A DNA stretch of 7,267 nucleotides from contig JAFZQL010000217.1 of NCBI GenBank assembly GCA_017620435.1, forward strand, positions 1 to 7,267, written 5' to 3'. Position numbers and translations under genes: made by a program. Numbering within the stretch: position 1 is the first letter of the stretch; each line of letters starts with the position of its first letter. Below, in pieces: positions 1 to 5,211 of the stretch. This stretch comes from Erysipelotrichaceae bacterium (GTDB lineage Bacteria > Bacillota_I > Bacilli_A > Erysipelotrichales > Erysipelotrichaceae). Below the pieces are notes generated by a model that had not been told where the DNA came from, did no database searches, and saw nothing but the letters and a program-made list of their open reading frames with translations.

Positions 1-1
1 A

Positions 2-604
2 ATGGATACGGATGACTATGCGGACGATTTCTACGACTATAACGGCTACAAGGATGACGTCGTACTGCTGTTTATCTCCATGTCGACCAGTGAGATGTAT
101 ATCTCGACCAAAGGAAAAGGCGCAGACTATGTGACCGACTACGGCATCGATTACATCTTCGATCAGATCTCCGGAGATCTGTCTTCCGGCAGATTCTATC
201 AGGCTTTCGAAACATATGCCGATCAGACTGACAGGCTGATCAAGGAAGCAAAGAACGGCAATGTCATCGATGTCGACAACAAGCCGAAAAGCAGCTTTAC
301 TGCCGCCAATGTCGGTATTTCAGCTGTTGTAGGATTCATCTCGTCTCTGATTACTGCTCTTATCCTGAAAGGACAGATGAGAAACGTTCATTATGAAAGA
401 TACGCCGGAAACTATATCGCTGACAACAGTTTCCATCTTACCGGCATGTCGGATATGCTGGTGAACAGACATGTCAGCAGAACCCCTCGGCACAGAAACA
501 ACAATACGTCCGGACATAGTCCGACGCATATCTCAGGAGGAGGTTCACATATGCATACTTCTTCAAGTGGTTCCAGCCATGGCGGACATGGCGCTCACTT
601 TTAG
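2..604 (+). CDS. TPM-domain membrane protein (YdjH-like), 5'-partial
   Basis: The reading frame is open at the left edge, so the true start lies upstream; the first ATG here is internal. The visible 200 residues begin inside a TPM domain (about 1-85; motifs YADDFYDYNGY, DDVVLLFISM, YISTKGKG, and a downstream FYQAFETYADQTDRLI helix). One transmembrane segment follows (about 104-122), then a basic cytosolic stretch, and a low-complexity Gly/Ser/His tail (170-200) with seven His. TPM domain, TM helix and Gly/Ser tail is the layout of Bacillus YdjH and related proteins; the TPM domain would normally face outward. The gene sits 32 bases before an SPFH gene with a good ribosome binding site, the same order as ydjH-ydjI, so the two are probably co-transcribed and work together at the membrane. 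The enzymatic role implied by the name 'TPM phosphatase' is not demonstrated for this type. Family assignment is confident; function is inferred from context. Confidence 0.88.
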   Translation: MDTDDYADDFYDYNGYKDDVVLLFISMSTSEMYISTKGKGADYVTDYGIDYIFDQISGDLSSGRFYQAFETYADQTDRLIKEAKNGNVIDVDNKPKSSFTAANVGISAVVGFISSLITALILKGQMRNVHYERYAGNYIADNSFHLTGMSDMLVNRHVSRTPRHRNNNTSGHSPTHISGGGSHMHTSSSGSSHGGHGAHF

Positions 605-636
605 AATAAAGAATTAAATCAAAGGAGGAATTTATA

Positions 637-1710
637 ATGGGTTTAGTTAAGGCTTTAGTTGGCTCGGTTGTCGGAACATTAAGTGACACCTGGAAGGATT
701 ATTTTGTATGTGATTCTTTAGACAATGACACATTAATGGTCAAGGGAACCAAAAGAGGCTACAGCGGTTCAAATGAAGTCATTACCAATGGTTCAGGAAT
801 CGTCGTAAACGAAGGACAGTGCGCTCTGGTTGTTGAAGAGGGTAATATTCTGGAAGTTGCGGCTGAACCGGGCAATTACACATTTGATTCAAGTATGTCA
901 CCTAGCATTTTTGACGGCGGCATGGAAGGACTGAAGAATACTTTCAAGGATGCGTTAGGCAGATTCACCTATGGCGGAGATGTCAACAAGAGTCAGAGAG
1001 TATACTATGTCAATACCAAAGAGATCATGGGCAACATGTACGGCACTTCCACACCGATTCCTTTCAGAGTTGTAATAGATAAGAACAGCGGTGTAGATGC
1101 GGATATCGCTGTCAGATGCAACGGTGAATACTCATTCCGGATCGTCAATCCGCTGCTGTTCTATCAGAACGTTGCAGGCAACAAAGCAGACCGTTTCTAT
1201 AAGGATGAACTTCTTTCACTGATGAAATCGGAAATGCTGGATGCATTGAATCCTGCTTTCGCCAGGATCTCCGAGATGGGTATCAGATACTCTGAACTTC
1301 CTTCACACACTGCTGAACTGAAAGAAGCGCTTGCTGAAGTGCTGGGCAAGAAGTGGGAAGAAGAAAGAGGTATCGCTTTCCAGAGCATTACCGTCAATTC
1401 CGTAACTGTTCCGGAAGCTGATGCGGAAAGAATTAAGAACGCGCAGTTCGCCGCTCTGAACAAGGACAAGGAAATGGCGAATGCTACACTGGTTACAGCA
1501 ACGGCCGATGCAATGAGAGATGCAGCCAAGAATCCGAACGGACCTACTGCCGGATTTGTCAGCGTCAATATGGCACAGAATACTGCTGCAGGTCTTTATC
1601 AGCAGACTTCATCCAATCAGGAAGTCTTCGGCTATTGCCCGTTCTGCGGCAAGGCATTACCGGTAGCGGGTGCGAAATTCTGCCCGTTCTGCGGCAAGGA
1701 ACTGGTATAG
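637..1710 (+). CDS. SPFH-domain protein with C-terminal zinc ribbon (YdjI-like)
   Basis: A 357-residue protein. The start is set by AGGAGG at 623-628, eight bases before the ATG. The N-terminus (MGLVKALVGSVVGTLSDTWK, then YFVCDSLDNDTLMVKG) is characteristic of the YdjI group of SPFH (stomatin/prohibitin/flotillin/HflK-C) proteins. The SPFH fold covers about residues 30-265, followed by an Ala-rich helical region (about 265-310) likely used in oligomerisation. The C-terminus carries a zinc ribbon with C334-x2-C337 and C349-x2-C352, each in a CPFCGK motif. There is no clear hydrophobic transmembrane helix, so membrane contact is probably through the amphipathic N-terminus or the TPM partner encoded just upstream. 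In Bacillus subtilis, YdjI with YdjG and YdjH recruits PspA to the membrane under envelope stress; the same role is inferred here. A terminator follows 20 bases after the stop, ending the operon. Confidence 0.93.
   Translation: MGLVKALVGSVVGTLSDTWKDYFVCDSLDNDTLMVKGTKRGYSGSNEVITNGSGIVVNEGQCALVVEEGNILEVAAEPGNYTFDSSMSPSIFDGGMEGLKNTFKDALGRFTYGGDVNKSQRVYYVNTKEIMGNMYGTSTPIPFRVVIDKNSGVDADIAVRCNGEYSFRIVNPLLFYQNVAGNKADRFYKDELLSLMKSEMLDALNPAFARISEMGIRYSELPSHTAELKEALAEVLGKKWEEERGIAFQSITVNSVTVPEADAERIKNAQFAALNKDKEMANATLVTATADAMRDAAKNPNGPTAGFVSVNMAQNTAAGLYQQTSSNQEVFGYCPFCGKALPVAGAKFCPFCGKELV
1636..1699 (+). repeat. 19-bp perfect direct repeat encoding the two zinc knuckles
   Basis: The 19 bases TGCCCGTTCTGCGGCAAGG occur at 1636-1654 and again at 1681-1699, 45 bases (15 codons) apart and in the same frame. 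Each copy encodes CPFCGK, one half of the zinc ribbon of the SPFH protein. Perfect identity at third positions suggests recent duplication or gene conversion, or shared codon preference. It is part of the gene and not a mobile repeat. Confidence 0.9.
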
Positions 1711-1730
1711 TCCAACAGGAGAGATACAGT

Positions 1731-1757
1731 AAAACCTGTCAGAGATGACAGGTTTTT
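1731..1757 (+). terminator. Rho-independent terminator of the TPM-SPFH operon
   Basis: A perfect 11-bp stem, AAAACCTGTCA (1731-1741) with TGACAGGTTTT (1746-1756), closes a GAGA tetraloop and runs into a T-rich end (1753-1757, then ATT). The leading A-run makes it able to work in both directions. It lies 20 bases after the SPFH stop codon. An ATG at 1745 falls inside this hairpin and is therefore a poor start for the next gene. Confidence 0.92.
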
Positions 1758-1788
1758 ATTTGAATTGCATCTTGTTTGTTGTGTTCTA

Positions 1789-1797
1789 TGGTATGAT
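1789..1797 (+). promoter_or_regulatory. Extended -10 promoter for the Na/Pi symporter gene
   Basis: TG-G-TATGAT at 1789-1797 is a good extended -10 element of the vegetative sigma factor (one mismatch to TATAAT). No convincing -35 hexamer lies 16-18 bases upstream, which extended -10 promoters can tolerate. Predicted transcription start is near 1804-1806, just before the preferred ATG at 1808. Placement right after the upstream operon's terminator supports it. This is a motif match only. Confidence 0.5.
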
Positions 1798-1807
1798 AAA
1801 TATGCAG

Positions 1808-3427
1808 ATGAAATTTACGGATATTTTAGCAGTTCTTAGCGGTCTGGCGATCTTCCTCTATGGCATGGAAGTCATGGGAAGCGGTTTTAAGCATATGGCC
1901 GGGGGAAAACTGCAGGATTTTCTTGAGAAACTGACAAAGAAGCCGATCGTTGCCTTGCTTTCGGGCATGCTGGTAACAGCTCTGGTACAGTCTTCCGGCG
2001 CTACCACAAGCATGCTTGTGAGTTTTGTTAATGCCGGTATCATGAAAGTATCCCAGACAGTCTATGTCATTCTCGGAAGCAATATCGGTACGACGATTAC
2101 CGGACACCTGATGGCTTTGGATGTGGGGCTGGTTGCGCCTTTCCTTGCTTTTATCGGTGTCTGCCTGATCATGTTTATTAAGAATGATAAACTCAATGCT
2201 GTCGGCGAGATCATGATGGGATTAGGCTTTATCTTTATCGGCATGGATACGATGTCGGGCGGTCTGAAACCGTTGGGCAATTCGGAATTCTTCCTGAAAC
2301 TGCTCTCCAATATGCAGAATCCGTTCTTCGGCATCCTGGTCGGTTTTGTACTCACAACGATCGTCCAGTCTTCCAGTGCTTCTCTTGGTATCATCCAGTC
2401 TCTGGCCAAGAGCAATCTCGTAGGCATCAAGGATGTCATGTTCTTCAACCTGGGCCAGAATATCGGTTCCTGTACAACGGCGATGCTGGCGTCATTGAGC
2501 TTTAACAGAGACGCCAAGAGAGTATCGATCATCAACTTTACTTTCAATATCTGTAACGCCATCCTGTTTACGATCCTGTATTCGTTCCTGCCGTTTGATA
2601 AATGGTATGAAATGATCGCACCGGGCAGTGTTGTCAAACAGATCGCCATGATGCATACGATCACCAATGTCATTACATCTACCGTCCTGTTCCCGTTTGC
2701 CAGAGCTTTGTCTAAGATCGCCTATCTGATCATTCCTGACCAGGGCAGCGAAAAGAAACTGCAGCCTGAGATCACCCAGGCGGCAAATATCGAAAACAAC
2801 GCCGTTTTCAACATCTACGGTATCAATATCGAGATCAGCAACATGTTCGATATCGTAAAAGCCAATATACACAAGAGCCTGGATGCCATTCTGGAACACT
2901 ATTCTGCAATCGATGAAGTAAAGAATAACGAAAAGGAAGTGAACCTTATCAATAAGGGTATTTCCAAGAACCTGTCTCTGCTGATGGCCAGCAATATCAA
3001 TATGCAGGAATCGAAAGAAGCGGCTACGCTGTTCTCCATCAACGTCGATCTGGAAAGAATGAGCGACCATGCCTTGAATATCGCCGAAGCGGGAGATGAC
3101 CTGGTCAGATCAGACCTGTCTTTCTCGGTGGACGCCTATGACGAGATCCATGAACTGTCTCAGCTTCTGCTTGACAGCCTGCAGATGGTAGACCACCTGA
3201 TTGAGACCGGAGACTGCGATGTTATAGAAAGAATCAACGCAAACGAAGAGAAGATCGATGATCTGTGCATACGTTACCGCGATATTGAGATCGGGAGAAT
3301 GAAGAAAGATACGGATGAAGCGGAATCCGGTGTAGTCTACACGGAAATGCTGATCGATATCGAAAGGATCGGCGATCATATCATCAACGTGGCGGAAAGC
3401 CTGTGTGAAAGCTATCAGGACCAGTAA
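1808..3427 (+). CDS. Na+/phosphate cotransporter family protein with PhoU-like C-terminal domain (NptA-like)
   Basis: A 539-residue inner-membrane protein of the PNaS (Na/Pi-II) family, predicted to import phosphate with sodium. The membrane part (about residues 1-310) holds the inverted repeat that defines the family: QSSGATT at 61-67 with GSNIGTT at 90-96, and QSSSAS at 187-192 with GQNIGSC at 216-222. The cytosolic tail (about 330-539) is PhoU-like, with two helical repeats each carrying the metal-binding signature DLERMSDH (414-421) and DIERIGDH (517-524). The start at 1808 (MKFTDILAVLSGLAIFLYGM) matches where family members begin; 1802 or 1793 are possible. An in-frame ATG at 1745 lies inside the upstream terminator and is rejected. 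No ribosome binding site precedes any candidate, unlike most other genes here. The gene stands alone between two terminators. Phosphate transport is a family inference; regulation by phosphate is not visible in the sequence. Confidence 0.9.
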   Translation: MKFTDILAVLSGLAIFLYGMEVMGSGFKHMAGGKLQDFLEKLTKKPIVALLSGMLVTALVQSSGATTSMLVSFVNAGIMKVSQTVYVILGSNIGTTITGHLMALDVGLVAPFLAFIGVCLIMFIKNDKLNAVGEIMMGLGFIFIGMDTMSGGLKPLGNSEFFLKLLSNMQNPFFGILVGFVLTTIVQSSSASLGIIQSLAKSNLVGIKDVMFFNLGQNIGSCTTAMLASLSFNRDAKRVSIINFTFNICNAILFTILYSFLPFDKWYEMIAPGSVVKQIAMMHTITNVITSTVLFPFARALSKIAYLIIPDQGSEKKLQPEITQAANIENNAVFNIYGINIEISNMFDIVKANIHKSLDAILEHYSAIDEVKNNEKEVNLINKGISKNLSLLMASNINMQESKEAATLFSINVDLERMSDHALNIAEAGDDLVRSDLSFSVDAYDEIHELSQLLLDSLQMVDHLIETGDCDVIERINANEEKIDDLCIRYRDIEIGRMKKDTDEAESGVVYTEMLIDIERIGDHIINVAESLCESYQDQ

Positions 3428-3437
3428 GGTCCTTTTT
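3417..3437 (+). terminator. Rho-independent terminator overlapping the symporter stop codon
   Basis: AGGACC (3417-3422) pairs with GGTCCT (3428-3433), followed by a T-run to 3437 and then ATT. The loop AGTAA contains the TAA stop codon of the symporter gene (3425-3427), so the last codons encode half of the terminator stem. The stem is only six base pairs, so termination may be partial. Confidence 0.8.
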
Positions 3438-3438
3438 A

Positions 3439-3467
3439 TTTACTTTTCTATCCCGATGTGCTATTAT
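3439..3467 (+). promoter_or_regulatory. Sigma-A-type promoter upstream of the structured leader
   Basis: TTTACT (3439-3444) and TATTAT (3462-3467) are separated by 17 bases, and a TG at 3459-3460 gives an extended -10. An overlapping TATGAT (3465-3470) is a second possible -10. Predicted start is about 3474-3477, exactly at the base of a small hairpin. The promoter begins directly after the previous terminator, which is what a new transcription unit needs. Confidence 0.6.
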
Positions 3468-3473
3468 GATTAA

Positions 3474-3562
3474 GCGCGGAAAAGCGCTGAAAACGTATTA
3501 GAAGGTCTGAGATCAGGATAAGGATAGGGTGACACCATCCTTATGAATTCGGGCCTTTTTTT
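3474..3562 (+). ncRNA. Predicted structured leader or small RNA of about 89 nt, ending at a terminator
   Basis: From the predicted start near 3474 the RNA opens with a hairpin (AGCGC 3473-3477 with GCGCT 3484-3488, loop GGAAAA), then an A-rich linker, then a long compound hairpin and T-run. Promoter plus terminator with no ribosome binding site between them means a short RNA should be made. It lies 25 bases before the start of a 139-residue protein gene whose only obvious promoter is this one, so it may be a cis-acting attenuator leader. I do not recognise it as a known riboswitch class: it lacks the arms of a TPP riboswitch and the specifier stem of a T-box. The ligand or partner, if any, is unknown. 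Confidence 0.5.
3502..3562 (+). terminator. Long compound terminator between promoter and RBS of the 139-aa gene
   Basis: The outer helix pairs 3502-3514 with 3545-3557: ten consecutive pairs including G-U pairs, one A-A mismatch, then two pairs. The inner helix is a perfect 8-bp ATAAGGAT (3518-3525) with ATCCTTAT (3537-3544), capped by GGT/ACC. Seven T residues follow (3556-3562). The structure is much larger than the two ordinary terminators nearby and stands before a gene instead of after one, which suggests conditional read-through. Confidence 0.75.
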
Positions 3563-3574
3563 GTTGCGCCCGGG

Positions 3575-3582
3575 AAAGGGGG
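3575..3582 (+). promoter_or_regulatory. Ribosome binding site that sets the start of the 139-aa protein
   Basis: AAAGGGGG lies five bases before the ATG at 3588 and decides that start over the upstream in-frame ATG at 3543, which is buried in the terminator hairpin. It is G-rich and differs from the AGGAGG sites of neighbouring genes. GGGC at 3580-3583 could pair with GCCC at 3568-3571, which would partly hide it. Confidence 0.6.
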
Positions 3583-3587
3583 CCTAT

Positions 3588-4007
3588 ATGGCAAAAACAT
3601 TCAACATTATTAAACGTCGCGACTTACTCAGCGGTGAGAAAAAAGCCGTCTGCTTCGCCTACGGCGATGACGTACAGGCTGAGGAGAAAGTCCTCAGAAA
3701 GCTAAACGCTTCCCGCAGACAGGAGGAGGAAGTCCTCTATGATTTCTGCTACGGTGAAAAGATGCAGATGCACCTGCTTCCGGGTCTCTCTGACCAGACC
3801 GTCAGAGAGCTCAGCCGTTTCAAGTACAACACTGCCTATGTCGTCTGTAAAAGGACGAAAAAAGGCGATGAAGTACTCTACCTGTCCCTGCTGAAGGATT
3901 CAGCCCTGCGCTTCAAGGCTTCTATTCCTTCAGCTGTTCTGACTGTCAAAGGCAAATCCATTGCCAACCCCAACTACTTCGTCAAGGAGCTCAGGCTTTG
4001 CCTGTAG
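3588..4007 (+). CDS. Hypothetical basic protein, 139 aa, unrecognised
   Basis: I do not recognise this family. The protein starts MAKTFNIIKRRDLLSG and has no signal peptide or transmembrane helix, so it is probably cytosolic. It is rich in Lys, Arg and Glu, with a predicted charged helix around residues 29-52 holding two similar segments (EEKVL and EEEVL, 14 residues apart) and likely beta strands later (TAYVVCKR, EVLYLSLL, AVLTVKG). Four Cys are present but form no zinc motif. Third codon positions are C-richer (CTC, GTC, TTC, TAC) than in neighbouring genes, which may mean high expression or a different origin. The gene has its own promoter, but a strong terminator stands between promoter and ribosome binding site. 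The coding strand carries several perfect hairpins. An RNA-binding or self-regulating role would fit the setting but is speculation. Coding status rests on an uninterrupted frame, a ribosome binding site and plausible protein composition. Confidence 0.72.
   Translation: MAKTFNIIKRRDLLSGEKKAVCFAYGDDVQAEEKVLRKLNASRRQEEEVLYDFCYGEKMQMHLLPGLSDQTVRELSRFKYNTAYVVCKRTKKGDEVLYLSLLKDSALRFKASIPSAVLTVKGKSIANPNYFVKELRLCL
3681..3737 (+). repeat. Two near-identical 15-bp inverted-repeat units
   Basis: GAGGAGAAAGTCCTC (3681-3695) and GAGGAGGAAGTCCTC (3723-3737) differ at one base and are 42 bases (14 codons) apart in the same frame. Each is a hairpin: GAGGA pairs with TCCTC over a five-base purine loop. The first extends to seven pairs (CTGAGGA/TCCTCAG, 3679-3697). 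Confidence 0.8.
3786..3809 (+). other. Perfect 9-bp hairpin inside the 139-aa gene
   Basis: CTCTCTGAC (3786-3794) pairs without mismatch with GTCAGAGAG (3801-3809) across a six-base loop, CAGACC. No T-run follows, so it is not a terminator. It is one of a series of hairpins along this gene. Confidence 0.75.
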
Positions 4008-4014
4008 CTTCTTG
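3983..4014 (+). other. 14-bp hairpin across the stop codon, without T-tract
   Basis: CAAGGAGCT (3983-3991) pairs with AGCTTCTTG (4006-4014; one G-U), and CAGGC (3992-3996) with GCCTG (4000-4004), around a TTT loop; the only flaw is a bulged T at 4005, the first base of the TAG stop. It has the strength and place of a terminator but is followed by AAAGCAG on this strand and has no T-run on the other. It may be a 3'-end stabiliser, a processing site, or a weak terminator. Confidence 0.7.
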
Positions 4015-4073
4015 AAAGCAGTTATCCATAGAAATGAGATATACTAGAGATAACAATACCGGAGGAACGGATC

Positions 4074-4517
4074 ATGACAGACATCAGAATAATGAAACCG
4101 GAAGACTATGAAGGCGTCTATGATTTATGGATCAGTACGCCCGGAATGGGTCTGAATACGACGGATGAAAGCAGAGAAGGAATAGAGAAATATCTGAAAC
4201 GGAATCCTTCTACCTGTTTTGTTGCGGAGGACCAAGGAAAGATCGTCGGTGTGATCATGGCGGGAAATGATGGCAGAAGAGGATATATCTATCATACGGC
4301 GGTACATCCTACCTATAGGAAACAGGGGATAGCGAAAAAGATGGTGGAGAACGTTCTTGCGGCTCTGGACGCAGAAGGCATCAACAAGGTTGCCCTGGTA
4401 GCGTTTAAAAGAAATGAAAACGGGAATGCGTTCTGGGAGAAGATGGGATTCACGGAAAGAACAGATCTGACATACAGAAACAAGAATATCCATGATCTGG
4501 AGAGGATCGATACCTGA
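4074..4517 (+). CDS. GNAT-family N-acetyltransferase
   Basis: A 147-residue single-domain GNAT enzyme, which transfers the acetyl group of acetyl-CoA to an amine. Acceptor unknown. The acetyl-CoA binding motif A is clear: the strand YIYHTAVHP followed by R82-K-Q-G85-I-A87 (R-x-x-G-x-A) and the helix KKMVENVLAAL. Motif B appears as GINKVALVAFKRNENGNAFWEKMGF, shown here by N/AFWEKMGF near the C-terminus, typical of the family. Motif C/D lies around CFVAEDQGKIVGVIMAG. Length is normal. GGAGG at 4061-4065, eight bases before the ATG, fixes the start. It is the first of four closely spaced genes; the nitroreductase start is 16 bases after its stop. No strong promoter is seen, so expression may come from read-through of the preceding gene or from a weak TATACT element at 4040. 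Confidence 0.9.
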   Translation: MTDIRIMKPEDYEGVYDLWISTPGMGLNTTDESREGIEKYLKRNPSTCFVAEDQGKIVGVIMAGNDGRRGYIYHTAVHPTYRKQGIAKKMVENVLAALDAEGINKVALVAFKRNENGNAFWEKMGFTERTDLTYRNKNIHDLERIDT

Positions 4518-4533
4518 TCACAGGAGGATTGAC

Positions 4534-5202
4534 ATGAACGATATTATTACACTGATGGAAACCAGGCACAGCGTCAGACAGTATCGGGATGAAACGATTC
4601 CTGCGGATATCAGAAAAGAGCTGGATGCCTATTGTTCGGAATTGAACCGGAAAGGGGATCTGCACATTCAGATCATCTATGATGAAGCGGAATGTTTCAA
4701 CAGTGCTCTGGCGCATTACGGAAGATTCAAGAACTGCAGCAGCTATATCGTCATGGCCGGAAAGAAATCGGCCGATCTGGATGAACGCTGCGGATACTAT
4801 GGAGAACTGCTGGTACTGAAAGCGCAGGCTCTGGGACTGAATACCTGCTGGGCTGCTTTGACCCATGGAAAGAGTAAGGCCATCCTGAAAGAGGATGAGA
4901 AAGAAGTCATCATCATCGCATTAGGTTTTGGAAAAACACAAGGGAATCCTCATAGGAGCAAGTCTCCGGCAGAAGTCAGCGATATGACGGAAGAATCCCC
5001 TGACTGGTATAAAAAAGGCATTCAGGCAGCGCTGCTGGCACCGACGGCAGTCAACCAGCAGAAGTTCCGCTTTACCCGGGACGGCAGTAAAGTTTCTGTC
5101 AGACCGGGAAAGATCGGCAGCTGTCTGAAGATCGATCTGGGAATCGTAAAATGTCATTTTGAACTGGGAGCAGGAATTGAGAACTTTGAGTGGATACAGT
5201 AA
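4534..5202 (+). CDS. Nitroreductase family protein (TM1586-type), FMN-dependent
   Basis: A 222-residue flavoprotein of the nitroreductase superfamily, expected to use FMN and NAD(P)H to reduce nitro compounds, quinones or similar substrates; the physiological substrate is unknown. Residues R11-H-S-V-R15-Q-Y form the N-terminal FMN-phosphate motif, and GYYGELLVLKAQALGLNTCW (about 88-107) matches the conserved core helix. A second half-domain carries AALLAPTAVNQQKF (about 164-178), with the APTAVNQQ motif repeating the flavin-binding helix; this long single-chain two-half layout is that of the TM1586 group. The start at 4534 follows CAGGAGG at 4521-4527; an in-frame ATG at 4492 lies inside the GNAT gene and has no ribosome binding site. 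The stop overlaps the ribosome binding site of the next gene (TAAGGAG), so the two are probably translationally linked. Confidence 0.9.
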   Translation: MNDIITLMETRHSVRQYRDETIPADIRKELDAYCSELNRKGDLHIQIIYDEAECFNSALAHYGRFKNCSSYIVMAGKKSADLDERCGYYGELLVLKAQALGLNTCWAALTHGKSKAILKEDEKEVIIIALGFGKTQGNPHRSKSPAEVSDMTEESPDWYKKGIQAALLAPTAVNQQKFRFTRDGSKVSVRPGKIGSCLKIDLGIVKCHFELGAGIENFEWIQ

Positions 5203-5211
5203 GGAGAGCAT

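Noticed and set aside
535..601. Internal AGGAGGAGG followed by ATG at 551, in frame with the TPM gene
   Set aside because: The purine run encodes Gly-Gly-Gly of the tail; the product would be a 17-residue fragment of the same protein. Coincidence is the simplest reading.
1745..1807. Longer N-terminus of the symporter starting at ATG 1745
   Set aside because: The ATG lies in the terminator hairpin of the upstream operon, has no ribosome binding site, and the extra 21 residues have no counterpart in the family N-terminus I know.
2062..2673. 203-codon minus-strand ORF and the other minus-strand ORFs, such as 2492-3070 and 6815-7231
   Set aside because: They lie opposite well-recognised genes and their translations show no recognisable domain.
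3507..3530. TPP-riboswitch-like words (CTGAGAT, then GGATAAGGATAGGG)
   Set aside because: The words are adjacent; the intervening arms and the CCAGCGTAGGGA-type core of a TPP riboswitch are missing, and all of this pairs within the terminator.
3526..3536. T-box-like AGGGTGACACC
   Set aside because: It resembles AGGGTGGnACCGCG but lacks the GCG and sits in the cap of the terminator; the leader is too short to hold a specifier stem.
3474..3562. SRP RNA, 6S RNA or tmRNA identity for the short RNA
   Set aside because: No SRP GGAAG/AGCAG tetraloop region, no 6S-like long central bubble, no tmRNA tRNA-like ends; length also does not fit 6S or tmRNA.
3543..3587. Start of the unknown protein at ATG 3543
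   Set aside because: This ATG is inside the terminator stem and lacks a ribosome binding site; ATG 3588 follows AAAGGGGG.
4012..4045. Promoter for the GNAT operon (TTGAAA 4012-4017, TATACT 4040-4045)
   Set aside because: The spacing is 22 bases and there is no extended -10, so the pair is not a convincing promoter; TATACT alone is too weak to annotate.
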